NCBI GenBank assembly: GCA_017959525.1
Contig: JAGDAL010000078.1
Span: 1 to 6,134, forward strand
Length of the DNA stretch: 6,134 nucleotides
Reading direction: 5' to 3'
Origin: Lachnospiraceae bacterium
Lineage (GTDB): Bacteria; Bacillota; Clostridia; Lachnospirales; Lachnospiraceae
Shown here piece after piece: positions 1 to 6,134 of the stretch (positions are counted from its first letter, which is position 1; each line of letters opens with the position of its first letter). A program made the translations under genes and the position numbers. The notes beneath the pieces were generated by a model. That model had not been told where the DNA came from. It saw only the letters and a program-made list of their open reading frames with translations, and ran no database searches.

Positions 1-1
1 G

Positions 2-952
2 GCTTCCATGCACTGCTCCGCAAATACCGCTATGAACGGTGAGCACACCGCTATTTTCTTCGGTCTTTCCGGAACCGGTAAGACTACACTTTCTACCGAT
101 CCTAAGCGTCTTCTCATCGGTGATGATGAGCACGGCTGGGATGATGACGGCGTATTCAACCTTGAGGGTGGATGCTACGCTAAGGTTATCGGACTTGATA
201 AGGATTCTGAACCGGATATCTACAACGCAATCCGTCGTGATGCATTGTTAGAGAACGTAACCGTTGATGCCAACGGTAAGATTGATTTCGATGATAAGAG
301 CGTTACCGAGAATACTCGTGTATCTTATCCAATCGAGCACATTGAGAAGATTGCATCTAACGTTAACAAGAAGTCTGCAGGTCCTGCCGCTGACAACGTA
401 ATCTTCTTGTCCGCTGACGCATTCGGAGTACTTCCTCCGGTATCTATTTTGACACCAGAGCAGACTCAGTACTACTTCCTGTCCGGATTTACTGCTAAGT
501 TAGCAGGTACCGAGCGTGGAATTACCGAGCCTACCCCTACCTTCTCCGCTTGCTTCGGTCAGGCATTCTTGGAGTTACATCCTACCAAGTACGCTGAGGA
601 GTTGGTTAAGAAGATGCAGAAGTCCGGAGCTAAGGCTTACTTGGTTAATACCGGATGGAACGGAACCGGCAAGCGAATCACCATTAAGGATACCCGTGGA
701 ATCATCGACGCTATCTTAAACGGCGATATTAAGAAGGCTCCTACCAAGAAGATTCCTTACTTCGATTTCGAGATACCTACCGAGCTTCCTGGTGTTGACA
801 CCAACATCTTAGATCCTCGCGATACCTACGCAAATGCTTCTGAGTGGGAAGAGAAGGCTAAGGATTTGGCTGCTCGTTTCCAGAAGAACTTCAAGAAGTA
901 TGAGACCAACGATGCCGGTAAGGCATTAGTTGCTGCTGGTCCACAGCTTTAA
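2..952 (+). CDS. pckA: ATP-dependent phosphoenolpyruvate carboxykinase, C-terminal part (5' end outside window)
   Basis: This cytosolic enzyme interconverts oxaloacetate + ATP and PEP + CO2 + ADP, either for gluconeogenesis or, in many anaerobes, in the carboxylating direction. The reading frame is already open at base 2 (Ala-Ser-Met-His-Cys), so the ATG at 8 is internal, not the start. Compared from memory with the 540-residue E. coli enzyme, about 228 N-terminal residues are missing. Counting from Met at base 8, the visible motifs are His2 (equivalent to Mn ligand His232), the P-loop GLSGTGKT at 19-26, and IGDDEHGW with Asp40 (equivalent to Mn ligand Asp269). ENTRVSYP, the [17 protein letters not shown] block, [10 protein letters not shown] and a C-terminal LVAAGPQL ending also match. 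The Mn-ligand lysine (Lys213) lies off the window. All lysines are AAG and seven of nine arginines are CGT, unlike the downstream genes, which suggests high expression. The direction of flux in vivo cannot be read from sequence. Confidence 0.97.
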   Translation, partial: ASMHCSANTAMNGEHTAIFFGLSGTGKTTLSTDPKRLLIGDDEHGWDDDGVFNLEGGCYAKVIGLDKDSEPDIYNAIRRDALLENVTVDANGKIDFDDKSVTENTRVSYPIEHIEKIASNVNKKSAGPAADNVIFLSADAFGVLPPVSILTPEQTQYYFLSGFTAKLAGTERGITEPTPTFSACFGQAFLELHPTKYAEELVKKMQKSGAKAYLVNTGWNGTGKRITIKDTRGIIDAILNGDIKKAPTKKIPYFDFEIPTELPGVDTNILDPRDTYANASEWEEKAKDLAARFQKNFKKYETNDAGKALVAAGPQL

Positions 953-965
953 TTAGAACCAACAA

Positions 966-996
966 GGCACCGCACATCATGTGCGGTGTCTTTTTT
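966..996 (+). terminator. Intrinsic terminator after pckA
   Basis: CACCGCAC (968-975) pairs perfectly with GTGCGGTG (981-988) around the loop ATCAT. The stem extends by a G-T and a G-C pair to 966/990, and six T residues follow at 991-996. It begins 13 bases after the pckA stop codon, so it closes the pckA transcript. Any transcript reaching the next gene from upstream must read through it. Confidence 0.93.
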
Positions 997-1016
997 GCCC
1001 AGGGGAACTGTGATTC

Positions 1017-2171
1017 ATGAAAAAGAAGAGAAGAAAGACAACCAGGTTTTTAATTATATTTGATACAATCTCCGCGATTGTATTGATTGGGCTTGCTATA
1101 TTATATGTCCGTTGGGAAAAGAGCTTGGACGAGCAGGAAGATCTTCCTGTTGCAACCATGGAGCCGGAGGTTGAAAAAAATGAGGAAGAACCGGTTGAAC
1201 CGGAGCCGGTGGATAACAACATCTATGTCACCATCTCTGCAACCGGAGATTGCTCTCTTGGAAAACTGCAGATCCATGGTTACGACGGCTCTTTTGATGC
1301 ATACTATGACAGCAATGGACCGGATTACTTCCTTCAGAATGTACGGGATATTTTTGCTGCAGATGATTTTACCTTGGTGAATTGCGAGGGAGTGTTAACC
1401 AATGAGACCACGCATATGGATAAGGAGTATGTCATCAAAGGGAGACCGGAGTATGCGGCGATTCTGGGAAACAGTTCCGTAGAAGGCGCCTCCCTTGGAA
1501 ATAATCATACGTCCGATTATGGCCCACAGAGTTTGATTGATACCAAGAATGCGCTGGCCGGTGAGAATATCGCCTATGCCATCAATGATGAATATGGTAT
1601 CTATACCACGGACAGCGGAATCAAGATTGGATTTGTTTCCGTATCCATGTTAGGGGATTTCCAGACTCGCTCCAACTATATGCAGACCGGCCTTGAGACC
1701 CTACGTCCCCAGGTGGATTTATTGATTGCCTGTGTACATATGGGAATCGAGCGGGAGAACTACGCCAACGAGGACCAACAAGCCTTTGCTCATAATTGCA
1801 TCGACTGGGGGGCAGACCTGGTAGTAGGAAATCATCCTCACGTATTACAGGGGATGGAAATCTACAACGGCAAGCTGATTGCTTACAGCTTGGGCAATTT
1901 CTGCTATGGCGGAGCCCACAATCCATCTGATTTTGATACCTTGGTGTTACAGCAAACCTTTTGCTTCTCCCCGGATCATACGCTTTTGGATTCCTGGGAT
2001 GCTAGGATCATCCCGTGTCGCTTAAGTTCCGTACCAAGCCCCAATGATTTTTGCCCGACACCGTACACCGCGGCAGAGGACATGGCTCGGGTAATTGCTA
2101 AGATGAATGAGTTTTCTTCTTCGAACGGAACGATACAGATTGATGAGACCGGAGTAATCAGAAAATTATGA
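1017..2171 (+). CDS. CapA-family membrane-anchored metallophosphatase-like protein
   Basis: A 384-residue protein of the CapA family (PGA_cap, calcineurin-like fold), named for poly-gamma-glutamate capsule synthesis, although most members have no proven role. Residues 1-10 are very basic and 11-30 form one hydrophobic helix, giving an uncleaved anchor with the rest outside the cell. Residues 34-66 are an acidic, proline-containing linker. The domain covers about 68-365. Its metal-site and family motifs are GDCSLG (77-82), NCEG (122-125), GNNHTSDYG (161-169), CVHMGIE (239-245), GNHPHVLQG (271-279) and YSLGNF (290-295). All the usual Asp/Asn/His positions are present, so it looks intact. The start is fixed by an in-frame TGA at 1011-1013 and by AGGGGA at 1001-1006, ten bases before the ATG. 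No capB or capC partner is in the window, so a surface polymer or phosphoester substrate is only a guess. No clear terminator follows. Confidence 0.9.
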   Translation: MKKKRRKTTRFLIIFDTISAIVLIGLAILYVRWEKSLDEQEDLPVATMEPEVEKNEEEPVEPEPVDNNIYVTISATGDCSLGKLQIHGYDGSFDAYYDSNGPDYFLQNVRDIFAADDFTLVNCEGVLTNETTHMDKEYVIKGRPEYAAILGNSSVEGASLGNNHTSDYGPQSLIDTKNALAGENIAYAINDEYGIYTTDSGIKIGFVSVSMLGDFQTRSNYMQTGLETLRPQVDLLIACVHMGIERENYANEDQQAFAHNCIDWGADLVVGNHPHVLQGMEIYNGKLIAYSLGNFCYGGAHNPSDFDTLVLQQTFCFSPDHTLLDSWDARIIPCRLSSVPSPNDFCPTPYTAAEDMARVIAKMNEFSSSNGTIQIDETGVIRKL

Positions 2172-2175
2172 TTAT

Positions 2176-2184
2176 TTTGTCGAA
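2176..2184 (+). promoter_or_regulatory. Candidate Spo0A box (0A box)
   Basis: TTTGTCGAA matches the published Bacillus/Clostridium Spo0A box (core TGNCGAA) at every base. It lies inside the 117-base gap before the solute-binding protein gene, across the -35 region of the promoter whose -10 is at 2203-2208. Its centre is about 35 bases upstream of the expected transcription start. That is the arrangement known for Spo0A-controlled sigma-A promoters, where the factor contacts polymerase at the -35 region, but the same position could also give repression. It sits in a larger near-palindrome, TTATTT-TGTCG-AAATAA (2172-2188). I noticed no other full-length match in the window. Confidence 0.6.
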
Positions 2185-2208
2185 ATAACAGAAAAAGAAT
2201 GATATAAT
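2177..2208 (+). promoter_or_regulatory. Promoter of the solute-binding protein / sensor operon
   Basis: A perfect -10 hexamer TATAAT (2203-2208) is preceded by TG one base upstream (TGATATAAT from 2200), an extended -10 as used by sigma-A. The best -35-like hexamer, TTGTCG (2177-2182), matches four of six bases but has a 20-base spacer, longer than the ideal 17. A weak or misplaced -35 with a strong -10 fits a promoter that depends on an activator, here possibly Spo0A. The expected start of transcription is near 2214-2216. Confidence 0.7.
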
Positions 2209-2214
2209 ATCCTT

Positions 2215-2288
2215 GTCTAAATATGAGAATGAATGGAACTTGAATTTTGGAGGGAAAACGGAGCGACACCTAGGACAGGGAGGCGCAC
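2215..2288 (+). promoter_or_regulatory. 5' leader of the operon with ribosome binding site
   Basis: An untranslated leader of about 74 bases. The ribosome binding site GGGAGG (2278-2283) stands five bases before the ATG at 2289. A second Shine-Dalgarno-like GGAGGG lies at 2249-2254 with no ATG at a usable distance after it. I see no convincing riboswitch or stable hairpin. Confidence 0.55.
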
Positions 2289-3515
2289 ATGAAAAAATTC
2301 AGGATGACACTCATCATAATATCTCTTGTGGTTTCCTTGGCAGGATGCGCGTTGGAACGACCGGTGGTCAACGGAAACACAGTCTTAAACCTTGCACTGC
2401 GGGAAGGTGCGTACAGCGAAGCGGTGAAGTCCTGTTTGAAGGACTTTGAGCGGAAGTACAACATCACCTGCAATGTGGAGGAATATTCCGAAGCTGATCT
2501 TCGAAAAGCAATTACCGACAGCAATAACATACGGGAAGAAGGATCCGTGGATTTATGTATGGTGGACGGGTCTTGGATGGCGGAGTTTGTAGAGTTGGAT
2601 TTACTGACGAACCTCTCGGACTACGGTTATAGCCTGGATAGCGATATTATCCCCGCAACTACGGATGTCTGCTATTACGACGGCGATGTGTATCTGGCGC
2701 CATATTACGGGAATGTAACGGTGCTTATGTACAATAAGCAGATCCTTACTTCCGGCGGTTTTTCGGAAGAAGACTTAAACACCTTGGATGGCATGCTGAA
2801 GGTGTGTGAATATGCCAAGAGTATTGGAAAAGAAGGATTTTTGTACCGTGGAGATACCAACGGGAATCTGGTGGTGGATTTCTTACCGATTCTTTTATCC
2901 CATGGCGGATGGGTGGTAAATGAGGACCAACGTCCGATTGTAGAAGATGATAACTTCTACAATGCCATGCTCTATTACAAGGAACTGGTGGGCACCGGAG
3001 CGGCAATGACCAAGAATGAGATTATTGGCGCCCTTTCTACCGGCAAGGCAGCCATGGCCATCGGATGGCCGGGCTGGTATGTGGCATCCGATGATTGGAC
3101 CGTTGGGTTTATGGCCCTAAGCGGACATGCCAATGCCGTATCGCCGGCGTACAACTCCAATCTGTACGGTATCTGGACTTTAGGTGTTGCCAGCACCAGC
3201 ACCCATAAGGACGAGGCGGTGGAGTTGCTAAAGTATTTGATGGATCCGGATGTACAGAAGCTATCGGTGGAATCCAAGGGGGTTCCGTGCCGGTATTCCG
3301 TATTAACCGACAAAGAAGTGTTGCGGTCTCACCCGGAATTTGAAGAAATCTGCAATGCCTTAGAGAGCGGGCAGTACCGTCCGATTATGACGGAGTGGAA
3401 CGAGTTCTCGGACATCTTAGGCAAGCATATGCGTATGATTTTGCAGGAGGAAATCTCTCCGCAGAAGGGGTTAATGGCTGCGGAAGATGAGTTACAGGAA
3501 CTGATGGATAGGTAG
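2289..3515 (+). CDS. Family 1 extracellular solute-binding lipoprotein
   Basis: A 408-residue ligand-binding lipoprotein, full length for the family 1 (sugar-type) ABC solute-binding proteins. Residues 1-19 are a lipoprotein signal peptide with the lipobox LAGC at 17-20, so Cys20 should be lipidated and the protein held on the outer face of the membrane. Family features in order are the strand TVLNLALREG (31-40), APYYGNVTVLMYNK (137-150), the GKAAMAIGWPGWY block (252-264), HKDEAVELLKYLMDPDVQK (306-324), the GVPCRYSVLTD segment (331-341) and the C-terminal RPIMTEWNEFSDIL (364-377). These resemble maltose/trehalose-type binding proteins, but the ligand cannot be fixed. No permease or ATPase gene adjoins it. 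The next gene, four bases on, is a giant sensor, so the protein may present ligand to that receptor. A separate transporter elsewhere could also use it. It has its own promoter and a strong ribosome binding site (GGGAGG). Confidence 0.92.
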   Translation: MKKFRMTLIIISLVVSLAGCALERPVVNGNTVLNLALREGAYSEAVKSCLKDFERKYNITCNVEEYSEADLRKAITDSNNIREEGSVDLCMVDGSWMAEFVELDLLTNLSDYGYSLDSDIIPATTDVCYYDGDVYLAPYYGNVTVLMYNKQILTSGGFSEEDLNTLDGMLKVCEYAKSIGKEGFLYRGDTNGNLVVDFLPILLSHGGWVVNEDQRPIVEDDNFYNAMLYYKELVGTGAAMTKNEIIGALSTGKAAMAIGWPGWYVASDDWTVGFMALSGHANAVSPAYNSNLYGIWTLGVASTSTHKDEAVELLKYLMDPDVQKLSVESKGVPCRYSVLTDKEVLRSHPEFEEICNALESGQYRPIMTEWNEFSDILGKHMRMILQEEISPQKGLMAAEDELQELMDR

Positions 3516-3519
3516 GGTT

Positions 3520-6134
3520 ATGAGAGAGAAAATCGAGCGTTGGGTATTCCCCATTACAATACCGAATATTCTCCTTTTAGTTGCGGGCGTCGTATTGAAT
3601 GTCAGTGGCCGTATCCTCGCTCAAGCTCTGTCCTGGCCTATCTGGGCGGATTGTGTCGGTACGTTCTTAACAGCAATTCTCATCGGTCCTTTTGGCGGAG
3701 CGCTGACCGGGTATGCAACGGCAGCAATCTGTGGCCAACTGGATCCGCTGGCGTATTATTACGCACCGGTTGGGATGGTGGTGGGCTTTGCCATTGGCGT
3801 TATGTTCCCTCACGGAAAGCGCATGAACAAATACCGCGTGTTTATGGTGGCTTTTGCGGCATCCCTGTTGGCATCCTTGCTTGCGACGGTGGAAAACATG
3901 ATCTTCCGGGGCGGAGAAGTGGGTAACGTCTGGGGAGAGGCGCTGGTGGAGTGGATTTCCGCCGGGAATGAGATGCATTTTATCCCATTGTTTTTCGGAG
4001 AGCTTCTGGTGAATTTCCCGGATAAGATTCTGAGTGTGATCGTGGTTATGGCCATTATCGGTTTTGGCATGCTGATTTCCGAGAAAAAAGAGGTTTTCCC
4101 GAAATTCTACGGATTGGGATTGGCCCTATTGTTATTTGCCGGTTCGTTTGTTGGTTTTGCAACTGATGTCGATGCGGCCGGTTCCTATAAGAAGGAATTG
4201 ATGGGAGAGTATGTCCCGAAGATTTATGCTTCCGGTGACGGCTTGTATTCTTCGGAGATTAACGCCATTGCACAGACCAAGGACGGTTATATCTGGGTAG
4301 GCGGATATTCCGGATTGTACCGCTTTGACGGCACCAATTTCATCCAGATGGACTTAGGAAACAACATCAACAGTATTACCTCCCTCTATGCAGATAACAA
4401 TAATAACCTGTGGATCGGTACCAACGATATGGGCGTGATCAAATACAATACCGTTCACAAGAAGGTCTATACCTATGGTGTGAACCGTGGTATGCCATCC
4501 GAGTCCATTCGATCCATTCGGGAAGGCCCGGGCGGCAACATGTTCGTAGGAACCGTATCATATAGCGCCATCATTCGGCCGTACGGTATGGTGGGAACCT
4601 ATAACCAGGATGAGATGCTGAACTACATCAACAACTTCACCATCAATGATGAGGGAGAGTGCATCTGTGTCAGTCAGAACGGTTACGTCCTCTTAATCAC
4701 AGAGGAAGCAGTGCCGGATCCGAAGTACTGTTCCATTCCCGATGCCTTCTATGTATCGGCCACCTGGGGCAAGGGCGGCGATTTGTGGCTGTCCACCTCT
4801 ACGAATGTCATCGAGCACTACCGCGTGGTAAACGGCAAGCTGACACCCCGTGGCGTGATTACCACCGGCACATTGAACTACTTGAACTGCATTTCCTATT
4901 CTTCCTATTTCGGAGGCATCTTCGTCTGTGCGGAGAATGGATTGGGATTCATTGATAATGATGGGGAATACTGGGATCTGACCGAGGTTGGATTCGATAA
5001 TTCCATTAAGGATGTGCTGGTCGATTATCAGGGCAATATTTGGTTTGCCTCCAGCAAGCAGGGCGTTATGAAGCTGTCTCCGTCCGTTTTTTCCAATCTG
5101 ACCAAGCGGGCCAAGGCAGACACCGGTATGGTCAACTGTGTGTTTCGGGACGGAAGAGAGCTGTTGATTGGAACAGACCACGGCCTCCAGGTGCAGGACC
5201 TCTACTCCGGGGAAGAAATCCATTATGATTGGATGGATAACATCGCAGAGGTGCGCATTAGCCACATTATGAAGGACTCCAAGGGCAGTCTTTGGATTTG
5301 TACCTTCGGTGGATACGGCCTTTTGGAGATTGCGCCGGATGGCACCTTGCGTACCTATGGGGTAAAAGAGGATGAAAACGCAACGCCGGAACGCTTCCGT
5401 ATGGCCATCGAGATGCATGACGGAACCATTGCGGCTGCGTCCATGACCGGTATTTATTATATCCGGGACGGAGCAGTGGTAGATACCTTCACGGAAGAGG
5501 ACGGCCTTCGGGTACCACAGATTTTATGTCTGTTGGAGACGGATGATGAAAAACTCTTAGCATGCAGCGACGGTGACGGTGTGTATGTCATCCGTGGCGG
5601 CAAGATTATTGAGCATATCAACAACCGTGTGGGGCTGAATTCCCAGGTGGTACTTCGTGCCATTCATTGCGGTTACGGATATATCTATGTCACCAGTAAC
5701 GCGCTGTTTTACGATGATCGTACCAACATTCATCGCCTGACCAACTTCCCGTACAGCAACAACTATGATGCGTATGTGACCAACAACAACCAGCTGTGGG
5801 TGTCCGGTAGTGCCGGTGTCTATATTGCCGATGTGGATGATGTGTTGGAAAACAAGGAAGGTTACGCCTATACCTTGTTGGATCATACCCGAGGATTGAA
5901 TTCCAGCTTAACGCTGAATTGTTGGAATACCTACGACGGCGAGGATATGTATCTTTGCTGCGTGGACGGTGTACGACGGATTCCGCAGGATCGCTACGAT
6001 TTGGCGGTGGACAAATACAACATTGCTATCGATGAGATTACCATCAATGACACCCCGGTGCTACAGGAAGCGGGCGTTTACCAGCTGCCTGCAGGCGTGG
6101 GACGTCTGGTGATTCGACCGGCGATTCTGAATTA
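3520..6134 (+). CDS. Large membrane sensor: ECF S-component-like domain fused to a Reg_prop double beta-propeller (3' end outside window)
   Basis: An open frame from ATG 3520 to the window end, 871 complete codons with no stop. An in-frame TGA at 3502-3504 excludes an earlier start. The gene begins four bases after the previous stop with only a poor AGG/AGGG site, which suggests translational coupling. Helices can be placed at about 12-34, 41-56, 60-74, 81-96, 106-126, 165-187 and 197-215. Basic loops at 98-106 and 187-195 put the N-terminus inside and everything after 215 outside. Residues 1-187 resemble the six-helix substrate-binding S component of ECF vitamin transporters, including GPFGGALTGYATA (56-68) and an NFPDKILSVIVV stretch starting the last helix (165-176). 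Residues 241-822 carry about 13 Reg_prop-like blades, and from about 833 a Y_Y_Y-type domain seems to begin. Related receptors continue into a membrane helix and a histidine kinase, diguanylate cyclase or similar output, which cannot be seen here. The S-component call is by pattern only; an unrelated MASE-type sensory membrane domain is the main alternative. Confidence 0.85.
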   Translation, partial: MREKIERWVFPITIPNILLLVAGVVLNVSGRILAQALSWPIWADCVGTFLTAILIGPFGGALTGYATAAICGQLDPLAYYYAPVGMVVGFAIGVMFPHGKRMNKYRVFMVAFAASLLASLLATVENMIFRGGEVGNVWGEALVEWISAGNEMHFIPLFFGELLVNFPDKILSVIVVMAIIGFGMLISEKKEVFPKFYGLGLALLLFAGSFVGFATDVDAAGSYKKELMGEYVPKIYASGDGLYSSEINAIAQTKDGYIWVGGYSGLYRFDGTNFIQMDLGNNINSITSLYADNNNNLWIGTNDMGVIKYNTVHKKVYTYGVNRGMPSESIRSIREGPGGNMFVGTVSYSAIIRPYGMVGTYNQDEMLNYINNFTINDEGECICVSQNGYVLLITEEAVPDPKYCSIPDAFYVSATWGKGGDLWLSTSTNVIEHYRVVNGKLTPRGVITTGTLNYLNCISYSSYFGGIFVCAENGLGFIDNDGEYWDLTEVGFDNSIKDVLVDYQGNIWFASSKQGVMKLSPSVFSNLTKRAKADTGMVNCVFRDGRELLIGTDHGLQVQDLYSGEEIHYDWMDNIAEVRISHIMKDSKGSLWICTFGGYGLLEIAPDGTLRTYGVKEDENATPERFRMAIEMHDGTIAAASMTGIYYIRDGAVVDTFTEEDGLRVPQILCLLETDDEKLLACSDGDGVYVIRGGKIIEHINNRVGLNSQVVLRAIHCGYGYIYVTSNALFYDDRTNIHRLTNFPYSNNYDAYVTNNNQLWVSGSAGVYIADVDDVLENKEGYAYTLLDHTRGLNSSLTLNCWNTYDGEDMYLCCVDGVRRIPQDRYDLAVDKYNIAIDEITINDTPVLQEAGVYQLPAGVGRLVIRPAILN
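4240..5985 (+). repeat. Reg_prop-type beta-propeller repeats in the sensor
   Basis: Diverged protein repeats of about 40-50 residues share the pattern 'hydrophobic strand, D-x-x-G-x-L-W-h-G/S-T, x-x-G-h'. I place blades near residues 241-271 (DGYIWVGGYSGLYRF), 281-310 (NNLWIGTNDMGV), 324-352, 410-434 (GDLWLSTSTN), 456-479, 494-520 (GNIWFASSKQGV), 536-560 (LLIGTDHGL), 578-605 (GSLWICTFGGYGL), 626-651, 665-694, 709-734, 749-772 (NQLWVSGSAGVY) and 795-822. That is 13, close to the 14 expected of two seven-bladed propellers, as in the receptors of Bacteroides hybrid two-component systems, where this region binds carbohydrate. Thirteen cysteines fall in residues 381-814, which fits an anaerobe. 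The exact number of blades is uncertain because the third, fifth and ninth are weak. Confidence 0.8.

Noticed and set aside
948..953. TTTAAT as a -10 for the CapA-family gene
   Set aside because: No -35 at 16-18 bases upstream, and the transcript would run at once into the terminator at 966-996.
977..1222. Minus-strand open frame of 81 codons across the start of the CapA-family gene
   Set aside because: It is Ser/Phe-rich low-complexity complement of the basic start and Glu/Pro linker of the real gene, and it runs into the terminator hairpin.
2211..2280. Possible leader hairpin pairing CCTTGTC (2211-2217) with GACAGGG (2274-2280), which would hide the ribosome binding site
   Set aside because: The expected transcription start is near 2214-2216, so the first bases of the left arm would not be transcribed. 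The remaining four or so pairs are too weak over a 56-base loop.
2213..2449. Plus-strand frame starting at TTG 2213 in the operon leader
   Set aside because: No ribosome binding site before the TTG, it begins at about the predicted transcription start, and it overlaps the lipoprotein gene in another frame.
2289..3515. Annotation as part of a complete ABC sugar importer
   Set aside because: No permease or ATPase is visible on either side, so only the binding protein itself can be claimed.
3540..3926. Plus-strand open frame of 128 codons starting at TTG 3540
   Set aside because: It is out of frame with the sensor gene, whose frame from ATG 3520 encodes well-formed membrane helices over the same bases. 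The product is Arg/Trp/Gly-rich with no plausible fold.
4693..5418. Minus-strand open frame of 241 codons
   Set aside because: It lies wholly within the propeller coding region, shows no recognisable domain, and the + strand frame there has clear repeat motifs. It is a shadow of that gene's codon pattern.

Overview
The window (6,134 bases) reads entirely left to right on the + strand. It looks like the chromosome of a Gram-positive anaerobe of the class Clostridia, plausibly Lachnospiraceae. The grounds are moderate GC, purine-rich ribosome binding sites, a short GC hairpin plus T-run terminator, a lipobox-type surface lipoprotein, an exact match to the Spo0A box, and a propeller sensor of a kind known from gut Clostridia and Bacteroidetes. 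The family placement is inference.

Region 1 (1-996): the 3' part of an ATP-dependent phosphoenolpyruvate carboxykinase gene (pckA), cut at its 5' end by the window edge and closed by a clear intrinsic terminator. Its codon use is very biased (every lysine AAG, seven of nine arginines CGT), as in a highly expressed central-metabolism gene.

Region 2 (1001-2171): a membrane-anchored CapA-family protein with a metallophosphatase-like fold. It starts only 20 bases after the terminator T-run, and no promoter of its own is visible in that gap.

Region 3 (2172-6134): a two-gene unit, and the most interesting part. A promoter with an extended -10 (TGATATAAT) carries an exact Spo0A box (TTTGTCGAA) across its -35 region. 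It drives a family 1 solute-binding lipoprotein and then, after four bases, a very large sensor gene that is still open at the window end (871 codons visible). This gene is easily missed because it has no stop codon inside the window.

The sensor has an N-terminal membrane domain that looks like the substrate-binding S component of an ECF vitamin transporter. A seventh membrane helix follows, then about 13 Reg_prop-type beta-propeller blades predicted outside the cell, then the start of what is probably a Y_Y_Y domain. The output domain lies beyond the window.

My working model is a nutrient-sensing surface complex. The lipoprotein would capture a ligand, probably a sugar or oligosaccharide, and present it to the propeller receptor rather than to an ABC permease, since none is visible. 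The S-component-like domain may add a second, small-molecule input. The Spo0A box would tie production of the system to the transition or sporulation state. The domain order and the operator match are seen in the sequence; the partnership and the ligands are inference.
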